Positions 1-6,993 of a stretch of 64,000 bases of DNA are shown piece by piece. This stretch comes from Pseudanabaena minima (GTDB lineage Bacteria; Cyanobacteriota; Cyanobacteriia; Pseudanabaenales; Pseudanabaenaceae): NCBI RefSeq assembly GCF_051131155.1, contig NZ_CP159508.1:2170001-2234000 (forward strand). Direction: 5' to 3'. Below the pieces are notes generated by a model. It had not been told where the DNA came from. It was given only the letters and a program-made list of their open reading frames with translations, and made no database searches. How positions within the stretch are numbered: position 1 is the first letter of the stretch; each line of letters begins with the position of its first letter. Position numbers and translations under genes: made by a program.

Positions 1-237
1 GCTACCAACATAAAAGCAATTGCGCCATAGTAATAATGGAATTACAGGCTGCAATATACTACGGTCTTCAAATACTCGAAAGAAACGGTGAGTTAGATCT
101 TGGTCAAGCCAATCCAAATTCACATTTCCTTCAATATTTACTAGAAATTGTAATGCTTCTTCGCAGGTTGCAATGTTGCCATGACGCAGTCTTTTCCAGA
201 CTGATTCCCCTACTGACTGCTCAGATGTTTGACTCAT
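1..237 (-). CDS. Unknown protein, N-terminal 79 residues (cut by window edge)
   Basis: An open frame runs from an ATG at 235-237 leftwards off the window with no stop, giving 79 residues that begin MSQTSEQSVGESVWKRL. It contains an acidic, amphipathic stretch and ends in a hydrophobic patch (ILQPVIPLLLWRN). I do not recognise the family from this fragment. It lies in the same direction as the PCP_red gene at 351-539, with a hairpin between them. Codon use and the absence of stops over 79 codons make it more convincing than the 86-codon frame on the opposite strand. Confidence 0.55.
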   Translation of the reverse strand, partial: MSQTSEQSVGESVWKRLRHGNIATCEEALQFLVNIEGNVNLDWLDQDLTHRFFRVFEDRSILQPVIPLLLWRNCFYVGS

Positions 238-295
238 ATTTTATAAGCTCTGTGTTAGAACCTTTCCCTATTTTAATAATAAGGGCTTTGCCCTA

Positions 296-324
296 ATCAC
301 AAAATGGCAGCGCCATTTTGTGAT
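296..324. terminator. Hairpin between PCP_red gene and left-edge gene
   Basis: Perfect 13-bp arms (296-308 and 312-324) surround a 3-base loop. The hairpin follows the stop of the minus-strand PCP_red gene. There is no long T-run, so termination is plausible, not certain. Confidence 0.45.
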
Positions 325-350
325 CTTCAAACCATTACTGGGTTGTTTTT

Positions 351-539
351 TTAATTCATTTGGTCGTATTTTTTATTGAACATTTTCTTAGCTTGATCGT
401 AAATCTCGACTGTAATTGGCGAGAAACTATTATCTTGAGCATATTTTTCAATCTTTTTACGGGCAAAAGGACGCACAAAAAAAGGAATATCTTTAAGCTT
501 TGCTTCGGCTTCGGCAGTCCATACAATCTTTTCGCTCAT
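351..539 (-). CDS. PCP_red domain small protein
   Basis: A 62-residue protein that matches the small domain found at the C-terminus of light-independent protochlorophyllide reductase subunit B (ChlB), PF08369 in my memory. The features seen are W7 followed by EAEAKL, the IPFFVR core, ARKKIEKYA and the SPITVEIYDQA segment. Free-standing copies of this domain are common in cyanobacteria, where their role is unclear. In ChlB the domain helps bind the tetrapyrrole. No chlN/chlB/chlL genes are near. Start is the ATG at 537-539. Confidence 0.8.
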   Translation of the reverse strand: MSEKIVWTAEAEAKLKDIPFFVRPFARKKIEKYAQDNSFSPITVEIYDQAKKMFNKKYDQMN

Positions 540-571
540 TGATTTTTAGGTTTTATCTGTATTTATAATTT

Positions 572-687
572 TGTAGCTGTCGCCAGTCTTGCTAAGACAC
601 AAACCTAGCAGACGAGTGGAGGTGCGAAGTACTTTCACTTGCTTCTCAGATTTTGATTTTGCTAATACAAGTGGCGATAACTATACT
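572..687. repeat. Degenerate copy of MITE-like family A
   Basis: The left side reads TAGCTGTCGCCAGTCTTG, followed by AAGACACAAACC, and the right side reads GCTAATACAAGTGGCGATA. These resemble the ends of the better preserved copies at 814-930 and 57575-57684, but the central palindrome is broken. Boundaries are approximate. Confidence 0.5.
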
Positions 688-813
688 TAGCGGTTTACAA
701 ATTTTAACCTAGCAATACCCCAAAAAGAGATGCATCATTTCGGGCTACATTTCTTTTTTAACAGAATTATGGAGCAATAAAATCTTCTCGCAACCAACCC
801 ACAGCAAAATACT

Positions 814-930
814 TATAGCTGTCGCCAAGTGTATGAGGACATAAAACCCAAGAAGAGAATGGCGGCGCTTCGTGCCGCCATTCTCTTCTTGGGTTTTGCT
901 TTTGTCCTAAAACAATCGACGGCAGCTATA
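814..930. repeat. MITE-like family A, copy 1
   Basis: Terminal inverted repeats TATAGCTGTCGCC and GGCAGCTATA flank the shared inner motif GGACATAAAACCCAA. The centre is a 26-bp-arm palindrome (843-868 and 872-897) with one mismatch around a TTC loop. It encodes nothing convincing; the 69-codon frame across it is an artefact of the palindrome. Confidence 0.75.
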
Positions 931-943
931 GATACTACCCAAA

Positions 944-1510
944 TCAACTATGTGACTTGCTATAGTTTTGAGCCTGCCAAGTTACTAAGATTGATAACGC
1001 TTCATCACACCAATCAAGCCAGCCCTTTTCAAAATTAATCCCCCGCCGCAAAGTTAAGTAAGCAAAGCGAGATTCAATATTGCACTTTTCAGGATGACTA
1101 AAAAAGTTGCGCTCGATCGCTTGATAAATTTCTAGTTGTTGCTGATGTAGTTGGCGATGATCTTGGATTTTTTGGACGATCGCCTGTTCAGGGATTAAAT
1201 ACCCTGCATAAATTTTAAGCAAAAATTCATCCTTGACCAATGCAGCATCATTGGATTGCAGTAGCCATGTTTTTAAGTGCGACAAGCCTAGTTCGGTTAC
1301 TGAGAAGATTTTTTTGTCTGGTCTTCCTTCTTGGGCGATCGCTTCGGCAGAAATCAAATTTTGCTGCTCTAGTTTGGTTAACTCCCGATAAATCTGTTGG
1401 TGCGTGGCTTGCCAGAAAAATCCCACCGATCCATCAAATTGTTTGGCGAGGTCATAACCACTTTTTGGCGCATGAATTAGGGAAACCAAGAGAGCGTAAG
1501 CAAGAGACAT
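944..1510 (-). CDS. PadR-family transcriptional regulator
   Basis: A 188-residue protein with the PadR winged-helix domain at residues 1-85 (MSLAYALLVSLIHAPKSGYDLAKQF, then the wing around RPDKKIFSVTELG). A C-terminal helical dimerisation region of the Vir_act_alpha_C type spans about 95-180. PadR proteins are mostly ligand-released repressors. It is divergent from the epimerase-cupin-carotenoid oxygenase operon starting at 1686, and the intergenic region holds inverted repeats overlapping a promoter. Control of both directions is therefore the natural inference. The ligand cannot be told; an apocarotenoid or aldehyde is one guess from the neighbours. Confidence 0.88.
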   Translation of the reverse strand: MSLAYALLVSLIHAPKSGYDLAKQFDGSVGFFWQATHQQIYRELTKLEQQNLISAEAIAQEGRPDKKIFSVTELGLSHLKTWLLQSNDAALVKDEFLLKIYAGYLIPEQAIVQKIQDHRQLHQQQLEIYQAIERNFFSHPEKCNIESRFAYLTLRRGINFEKGWLDWCDEALSILVTWQAQNYSKSHS

Positions 1511-1546
1511 ATTTTTGAAAGTTGGGAAAGTAAATTAGAAATAGGG

Positions 1547-1620
1547 TTGACATATGCACTTAGTTGAGTATACATTATCTAGCATATTCAATTAAGTGCA
1601 TAGTAACTTAGTTGAATATA
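1547..1620 (+). promoter_or_regulatory. Promoter with PadR-type operator
   Basis: TTGACA at 1547-1552 and TATACA at 1569-1574, 16 bases apart, form a sigma70-type promoter pointing at the gene at 1686. Overlapping it is an inverted repeat, TGCACTTAGTTGAGTAT (1555-1571) against ATATTCAATTAAGTGCA (1584-1600), matching at 15 of 17 positions. A further half-site AACTTAGTTGAATATA lies at 1605-1620. The position fits repression by the adjacent PadR protein. Confidence 0.7.
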
Positions 1621-1685
1621 AGATTGTTGGTTTCTAAGATCTCTCTTTTATCCCACCTCTCAACTTGCTGTAGGAGACTCAAAAC

Positions 1686-2702
1686 ATGGAAGCTTCTCAA
1701 GATGGACTTCACGTTATTTTTGGTACAGGTGCATTGGGCATAGCGATCGCCTATCAACTGATCGCCAAGGGTAAAAAAGTGCGCATGGTCAATCGCCATA
1801 ATCAAGTACATCTGCCTCAAGGAATAGTGCTAGAGATCGGCGATGCAACCGATCCACGCTTTACACAGAGAGTTTGCCAAGGAGCTACGGTGATTTATCA
1901 CTGTGCGGGACCAAGGTATAACTTCAAAGCTTGGGTTCAGGAATTCCCCCCATTGCAGCAAGGTATTCTCGCTGGGGCGATCGCTAGCGGCGCGAAGTTG
2001 ATCTATGGCGATAGTCTCTATGGCTACGGCAAGGTCAAAGAACCAATGCGTGAAGATTTTCCCTATGCAGCGCATACCAAAAAGGGCAAAATGCGGGCAG
2101 CCCTTGCAGAAACTTTGATGTCGGCTGATCGCGAAGGTAAAGCCAAAGTAGCGATCGCCAGATCCTCTGATTTCTATGGTGAAGGCGTTCTCAATTCTGT
2201 ATTTGGAGATCGCGTGTTTATTCCTGCAATCCAAGGCAAAACAGCCGAAGCGATCGGGAACTTAGATTTGCCACACACCTATACCTATATTAAGGATTTC
2301 GCCAAGGCAATGATTGTTTTGGGAGAGCGAGAGGAAGCGATCGGGCAAGTCTGGCATGTGCCTAATGCACCAACTGTTTCCACAAGGGAAATGTTAAATA
2401 TTCTCTTTGAGGAATTAGAACTACCAGCCAAAATGAATGGCATGGGTAAATTGATGATGCAAATCGGTGGTGTTTTTATTCCTGAAGCTGCTGAATCAGT
2501 TGAGATGATGTATCAGTTTGAGAATCCTTTCGTTGTTGATAGTTCTAAGTTTGTCAAGACTTTTGGCAATATTGCCACATCGCATCGTGAAGCAATTCGC
2601 AATACAATTGCATGGTATCGGCAATATCTATCGCAAGCAGAACAGGAACAAGTGAAAAGCAAAGCTTCCCAATCCGCTCAGAAGATTGCCACAATGATTT
2701 AA
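1686..2702 (+). CDS. NAD(P)-dependent epimerase/dehydratase-like protein
   Basis: A 338-residue extended short-chain dehydrogenase. The Rossmann nucleotide motif GTGALG is at about residue 13, followed by the strand ending in MVNR. The segment YGDSLYGYGKVKE occupies the usual active-site area but does not give a clean YxxxK pair, so catalytic activity is less certain than cofactor binding. It is the first gene of a three-gene operon with a cupin (22-base gap) and a carotenoid oxygenase. Oxidation or reduction of a carotenoid-derived alcohol or aldehyde is an inference from context. Transcription probably starts from the promoter at 1547-1574. Confidence 0.82.
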   Translation: MEASQDGLHVIFGTGALGIAIAYQLIAKGKKVRMVNRHNQVHLPQGIVLEIGDATDPRFTQRVCQGATVIYHCAGPRYNFKAWVQEFPPLQQGILAGAIASGAKLIYGDSLYGYGKVKEPMREDFPYAAHTKKGKMRAALAETLMSADREGKAKVAIARSSDFYGEGVLNSVFGDRVFIPAIQGKTAEAIGNLDLPHTYTYIKDFAKAMIVLGEREEAIGQVWHVPNAPTVSTREMLNILFEELELPAKMNGMGKLMMQIGGVFIPEAAESVEMMYQFENPFVVDSSKFVKTFGNIATSHREAIRNTIAWYRQYLSQAEQEQVKSKASQSAQKIATMI

Positions 2703-2724
2703 AGCAAATTCTAGCCACAAATCT

Positions 2725-3183
2725 ATGACCATAATTGATCCTAGCCAAGTACCCAGCCGTAAAGGAAGTAACTATCCAGATCGCTTCAAGCCAGTAGTTG
2801 CAGGACGAGAAAAAAAGCGCTTAGGTGAAGCCGCAGGTCTGAAAAACTTTGGCGTGAATCTGACTACACTTTCACCAAAGTCCCATTCTGCTCTGCGTCA
2901 CTGGCACACAAAACAAGATGAGTTTATCTATGTCCTATCGGGAGAGTTAACCCTGATTACTGATGCAGGAGAATCAATTTTGCAAACTGGACAAGCGGCG
3001 GGATTTCCTGCAGGTGAAGCTGATGGACATTGTCTCTACAATCACACTGATGAAGTTGCTACTTATCTAGAAATAGGCGATCGCACTCCTCATGATTCCG
3101 CAACCTATCCCGATGATGATCTGATTGCGATCGCTTTAGATCAAGGCTGGCAATTTACCCATAAAGACGGAACACCCTACTAA
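2725..3183 (+). CDS. Cupin-domain protein
   Basis: A 152-residue single-domain cupin. Metal-binding motif 1 is seen as RHWHTKQDEFIYVLSGE (two histidines, then the acidic residue) and motif 2 as PAGEADGHCLYNH. The tail of about 40 residues is acidic and ends TPY. Cupins of this kind often bind a metal and small substrates; several act as oxygenases or isomerases, others only bind ligands. It is co-directional with the flanking epimerase and carotenoid oxygenase genes, with gaps of 22 and 37 bases. The specific reaction is unknown. Confidence 0.85.
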   Translation: MTIIDPSQVPSRKGSNYPDRFKPVVAGREKKRLGEAAGLKNFGVNLTTLSPKSHSALRHWHTKQDEFIYVLSGELTLITDAGESILQTGQAAGFPAGEADGHCLYNHTDEVATYLEIGDRTPHDSATYPDDDLIAIALDQGWQFTHKDGTPY

Positions 3184-3220
3184 TCTCAACATAAAAAACA
3201 TTACTTCTACGGAGAATATC

Positions 3221-4645
3221 ATGACTACAACTACGCAAAGACAAGCCTCTTGGGCAAAGGCGATCGCAAAACCAGCGACAGAATTCCCCCTCACCCAACT
3301 CTCAACTATTTCTGGCAAGATTCCTGAATCTCTCAAAGGTTCTCTTTATCGCAATGGCCCCGCAAGATTAGAACGTGATGGATTAAAAGTGGGACATTGG
3401 TTTGATGGTGATGGCGCAATTCTTGCTGTACATTTTGCAGAAGGACAAGCTCGCGCTACCTATCGCTATGTGCAAACTGAAGGATATTTAGAAGAAGAAC
3501 GCGCCAATAAATTAATTTATGGCAATTATGGCATGGTTGCCACTGGCTCATGGCTACAGCGTTTTGGTAAGTCGTCTAAGAATGTGGCGAACACTTCTGT
3601 TTTGGCATTACCTGACAAGCTGCTTGCACTTTGGGAAGGTGGTTTACCCCATGCTTTAGATTTGGAGACTCTCGAAACCTATGGTTTAGAAAATCTTGAA
3701 GGATTGGAAAATCGTTTGCCATATTCGGCTCATCCTAAGCGTGATCCTCTGACAGGTGAGATTTTCAATTTTGGAATTTCCTATGGCAAGAATGCAACGT
3801 TACATATTTACCGAAGCGATCGCGCAGGTAAGCTGATTAAAAAGAATCAGGCTACTTTGCAAGGTCTACCAATGATTCATGACTTTGTGCTGGCTGGAGA
3901 TTTCCTAATCTTTTGCGTACCACCTTTGCGGATGAATCCATTTCCTGTGTTGCTAAATTTACAGAGTTACAGCGAGTCATTGCAATGGAAACCTCAAGAA
4001 GGTACCGAAATCTTAGTGTTCAACCGCCACAACCTAGAATTGATCAGTCGCAATGTTGCTGAGCCTTGGTATCAGTGGCATTTTGGGAATGGTTATAGCG
4101 ATCGCTTTGGCAATGTAGTCTTCGATTTAATCCGCTATCCCGATTTCACCACCAATCAATTTCTCAAAGAAGTTGCGTCAGGACAAACTAAAACTAAAGC
4201 CGAAGGCACTCTCTGGCAAATGCGACTAGATCCGAAAACAGGTGAATTTCTCGAAGCTTCGCAATTGTTAGATCGCGGTTCTGAGTTTCCTAGTGTGGCT
4301 CCTGCGGAAGTTGGTCAAAACTCTCGCTACACCTACCTTTCAATTCATCGCCCTGATGCCGTAATTAATCAAGAGATATTCGGTACGATCGCTCGTTACG
4401 ATTACAAAACCCATACTCTCACCGAAGCTGATCTTGGTGCAAATCGCTATGGGATGGAACCATTATTTGCCCCTGATGCCACTAATCCTGATCGCGGTTA
4501 TGTAATTACAGTCGTGTTTGATGGCGATCGTCAATATTCAGAAGTCTGGATTTTTGACAGCGATCGCCTAGATTCCGAACCGATTTGTCGTTTAGCTCTG
4601 CCAAGTATTGTGCCAATGGGCTTTCACGGTACTTGGCGAGCATAG
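3221..4645 (+). CDS. Carotenoid oxygenase (apocarotenoid cleavage family)
   Basis: A 474-residue member of the RPE65/carotenoid cleavage dioxygenase family, a seven-bladed propeller with Fe(II) held by four histidines. All four expected positions are visible: YSAHPKRDP, MIHDFVLAGDF, WHFGNGYSD and the C-terminal GFHGTW. The length is close to that of cyanobacterial apocarotenoid 15,15'-oxygenases. The reaction would be cleavage of an apocarotenal to a retinal-like product. It is last in the PadR-controlled operon. The stop codon TAG at 4643-4645 lies inside the inverted repeat of the element at 4640-4761. Confidence 0.9.
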   Translation: MTTTTQRQASWAKAIAKPATEFPLTQLSTISGKIPESLKGSLYRNGPARLERDGLKVGHWFDGDGAILAVHFAEGQARATYRYVQTEGYLEEERANKLIYGNYGMVATGSWLQRFGKSSKNVANTSVLALPDKLLALWEGGLPHALDLETLETYGLENLEGLENRLPYSAHPKRDPLTGEIFNFGISYGKNATLHIYRSDRAGKLIKKNQATLQGLPMIHDFVLAGDFLIFCVPPLRMNPFPVLLNLQSYSESLQWKPQEGTEILVFNRHNLELISRNVAEPWYQWHFGNGYSDRFGNVVFDLIRYPDFTTNQFLKEVASGQTKTKAEGTLWQMRLDPKTGEFLEASQLLDRGSEFPSVAPAEVGQNSRYTYLSIHRPDAVINQEIFGTIARYDYKTHTLTEADLGANRYGMEPLFAPDATNPDRGYVITVVFDGDRQYSEVWIFDSDRLDSEPICRLALPSIVPMGFHGTWRA

Positions 4646-4761
4646 GGACTTGCGATTAATTAAAGTACCTACGGCTTCGACTTCGCTCAGCCAACGTTGG
4701 CTGAGCGAAGTCGAAGCCATACAAACTCGGTGGTATATTTTTTCTCGTCAAGTCCCATAGC
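4640..4761. repeat. MITE-like element B with 46-bp perfect palindrome
   Basis: Outer imperfect inverted repeats, GCATAGGGACTTGCGA (4640-4655) and TCGTCAAGTCCCATAGC (4745-4761), enclose a perfect palindrome at 4673-4718 with no loop, centred on AACGTT. The structure suggests a small non-coding mobile element. Only one copy is in this window, so mobility is inferred. Confidence 0.6.
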
Positions 4762-4763
4762 AA

Positions 4764-4792
4764 AAAAATGAGGTGCTTTGCACCTCATTTTT
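4764..4792. terminator. Bidirectional terminator
   Basis: Perfect 13-bp arms (4764-4776, 4780-4792) around a TTT loop, with an A-run on one side and a T-run on the other. It lies between the convergent carotenoid oxygenase and ExbB-like genes. Confidence 0.8.
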
Positions 4793-4804
4793 GGGCTTAG
4801 TGGT

Positions 4805-5431
4805 TTACGCACGGCGTTGCCAATTTTGACGATAGATCAGCTCTAACTGATTGCCAAACTTCATAAATAGCTTGCTTTGCTGATCTTGAAGTGCCAAAAA
4901 TAAACGGTGAAATGCCGAAGCAAAAATGGCAATAACCAGCCCTGTCGCAGTCGTAATTAGAGCTTCCGCAATACCCTCGGTGAGTGATCCCGACTTTGCA
5001 TTAGCCGCAACATCACCAATTTTGAGAGAACCAAAGGAACCAATCAGCCCTGTTACAGTTCCTAACAGTCCCAGTAGAGGGGCGAGGGTAATTACCGCTT
5101 CTAGTAATTTTTCACCCTTGAGCATTCCTGACAGTTCTTCATCAGCCGTACTTTCAAGAGCAAGGCGGAAAAGCTCAGGTTCAGGATCTTCTAAGGCTAG
5201 AGGAGCATATAGAAACCTTGCTACAGGGACTTTTAAGGACTGCTGAGCCGCCACTGAGGCGAGTTTTAAATCTTGACGGGCGATCGCCAAAATATTCTCG
5301 GCAGTTTTTTGTTCTTGCTTAATGATGTCGAACCAAAAAATAAGACGCTCCATGATCCCAGCCAAAGCAAACACTGATAGTGCCATGAGTGGGTACATGA
5401 CTGGTCCACCCGCCTTGATCAACTCAATCAC
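4805..5431 (-). CDS. MotA/TolQ/ExbB proton-channel family protein
   Basis: A 208-residue protein with an N-terminal membrane segment (about residues 10-32) and two more in the conserved block APLLGLLGTVTGLIGSFGSL and EALITTATGLVIAIFASAF. This is the ExbB/TolQ signature. Family members form an ion-driven stator with ExbD/TolR and energise outer-membrane or cell-surface machines. No ExbD-like gene follows it. The start is a GTG at 5429-5431 that overlaps the end of rbfA by 8 bases, so its translation is probably coupled to rbfA. Confidence 0.85.
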   Translation of the reverse strand: MIELIKAGGPVMYPLMALSVFALAGIMERLIFWFDIIKQEQKTAENILAIARQDLKLASVAAQQSLKVPVARFLYAPLALEDPEPELFRLALESTADEELSGMLKGEKLLEAVITLAPLLGLLGTVTGLIGSFGSLKIGDVAANAKSGSLTEGIAEALITTATGLVIAIFASAFHRLFLALQDQQSKLFMKFGNQLELIYRQNWQRRA

Positions 5432-5807
5432 TTAGATTAGACTCCTTTTCTTCGCGTTCTCGGCTGAGTTGATTGATTAGTGACAGAACCTTTACACCAC
5501 GCTCAAAGGAGCGATCTTCATGGAAGACAACTTCAGGAACACGGCGTAAGGCTAGTCTCTGACCAACTTCACGTTTAATGAATCCTGTAGCTGAGGCTAA
5601 GGCTTCCATAGTTTGTTGTCTTGCTTCTTCAGTACCGTAAATACTGACAAAAATTTTCACATGTTGGAGGTCGCCTGATAGTTCAGCATCAGTGACACTG
5701 ACCATGCCCATACCTACGCGATCGTCTTTAATATCTTTAAGCAACATATTGCTGACTTCTCGCTTAATTAATTCAGCAACACGCGCAACTCGTCTTGTAG
5801 TAGCCAT
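5424..5807 (-). CDS. rbfA: Ribosome-binding factor A
   Basis: A 127-residue RbfA with a KH-like fold. Recognisable parts are the N-terminal RVARVAELIKREVSNML, the central VSVTDAELSGDLQHVKIFVS and the RVPEVVFHEDRSFERG region. RbfA binds the 30S subunit and helps mature the 5' end of 16S rRNA, being most needed in the cold. The C-terminus (REREEKESNLSD) is charged and probably disordered. It overlaps the downstream ExbB-like gene, an unusual partner. Confidence 0.95.
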   Translation of the reverse strand: MATTRRVARVAELIKREVSNMLLKDIKDDRVGMGMVSVTDAELSGDLQHVKIFVSIYGTEEARQQTMEALASATGFIKREVGQRLALRRVPEVVFHEDRSFERGVKVLSLINQLSREREEKESNLSD

Positions 5808-5861
5808 AGATTTGTACTTATCACAGTAAACTTTTAAACTTTAATTTTTGACTTTGTTGTC

Positions 5862-5953
5862 CTCTACCCCTCCCTAGCCCTCCCCTTGCAAAGGGGGGGG
5901 GAACGAAATCTCTAGTCTTCCCCCTTTGCAAGGGGGAATTAAAGGGGGGTTTG
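5862..5953. repeat. C/G-rich intergenic repeat
   Basis: CTACCCCTCCCTAGCCCTCC is followed by CTTGCAAAGGGG, a spacer, CCCCCTTTGCAAGGGGG and GGGGGG. It contains two short hairpins and matches the style of C/G-rich repeats widespread in cyanobacterial intergenic DNA. A related, longer unit is at 62496-62596. Confidence 0.6.
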
Positions 5954-6015
5954 GTACTTGAGTGTACAGGGTAGCCTCATGGTAAAGGCTAGTGGTGAGG
6001 GCTTAGAACCTCTGA

Positions 6016-6318
6016 TCATATGCTGTCGTAATGCCGACAATCTTGACATGGACCACTAGGATTGATCGCACAGCGAATATAAAGCGATCGCGCATTGTAT
6101 TTACAACTAACTTTGCCAATCACATAACCAAACCCATCAATGCAGGTCATATCAGCGGGCGGTAAAGCTTTTAGATTTAGGGTTATAGGAGTTGCATTTA
6201 CAGCCGAATTTATTTGCCGATAGTGAGCTTGGGTACGATGAAGTATCCAGAGAGACAGGATTGGTGGTGCTACACCCACTAATAAGATAATGACGATATC
6301 TAACATATTGCTGAACAT
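6016..6318 (-). CDS. Small membrane-anchored conserved protein (DUF6464-like)
   Basis: A 100-residue protein with one N-terminal membrane helix (about 8-27) and a cysteine-rich C-terminus: CIDGFGYVIGKVSCKYNARSLYIRCAINPSGPCQDCRHY. Five cysteines there suggest metal or disulfide binding. The C-terminal block resembles what I recall as DUF6464, a family largely limited to cyanobacteria with no assigned function. It precedes nothing obvious on its strand except rbfA, 209 bases downstream across a repeat. Confidence 0.65.
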   Translation of the reverse strand: MFSNMLDIVIILLVGVAPPILSLWILHRTQAHYRQINSAVNATPITLNLKALPPADMTCIDGFGYVIGKVSCKYNARSLYIRCAINPSGPCQDCRHYDSI

Positions 6319-6376
6319 GGTGATATTTCAACATGTGGCGAAATTGTGGATCGAATCGAATTTGGATGCAGATCTA

Positions 6377-6580
6377 CTAAGCGATGTCTAGTCCTAGCAT
6401 AGCTCTTAATACTAGAGATACGCCAATAAATCCGCTAACAATCGCAGTAATCATCGCGATCGCAGTAACAGGCTTCTTGAGTAATGGAATAATTGGTGCA
6501 ATCACCACCGACAGAACACCGCCAATGATAAGAACTAAGAATTTGGGATAACGGAGTAAATTTTGGATAAAGTTTTTCAT
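6377..6580 (-). CDS. DUF751 family small membrane protein
   Basis: A 67-residue protein with two membrane helices (about 13-32 and 39-60) joined by PLLKKPVTAIA and ending in LRAMLGLD. This matches the DUF751 family, related to the algal plastid Ycf33 frame. Its function is unknown. It lies 58 bases upstream of the DUF6464-like gene on the same strand and may be co-transcribed with it. Confidence 0.75.
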   Translation of the reverse strand: MKNFIQNLLRYPKFLVLIIGGVLSVVIAPIIPLLKKPVTAIAMITAIVSGFIGVSLVLRAMLGLDIA

Positions 6581-6993
6581 TGTTTAATTTAGTTTAATAC
6601 GTTAGCGCAAAAGGCAATTAGAGCCTTGAGGTTTTAAAAACACAAAGTGGCTACACTACTTTATGTTTTGGCATTACCTGTGGATAAGGCATAGTTGAGA
6701 CTTGATGAGTCTTATGAGTAGAGTTTTCTGACAAATATTTTGTCAAAGCATCAGAATGATAATCCCAGTTTAATAGACCAGATAGTCCCATAAATTGTTA
6801 TCTTCTATAACCTCAGAAATATCAGATATTTCCATAAATTTTTGCTATGCACTCCTAAATAAATATTTGTTAAACTTAGAGAAGTTATGACGGGCGAAGC
6901 AAAATTTCGCCTGATTTTAACCTTTAAAATATTGCTGACTTTAGCAGCTAAATTATATGACAACGCGATAGGTGATCCAGTTTTGGAAAATTT
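6581..6993. other. Intergenic, no gene seen
   Basis: 413 bases between divergent genes (DUF751 on minus, CHAT protein on plus). AT-rich; I see no convincing ORF, RNA gene or strong hairpin. It must carry the promoters for both sides, but no promoter stood out enough to call. Confidence 0.5.

Noticed and set aside
36..296. 86-codon plus-strand frame
   Set aside because: It lies opposite a more plausible minus-strand gene and shows no family features; its end runs into the repeat region before the hairpin.
829..1038. 69-codon frame over the palindrome
   Set aside because: It is produced by the MITE-like palindrome (repeated RAAILFLGF) and overlaps the PadR gene end.
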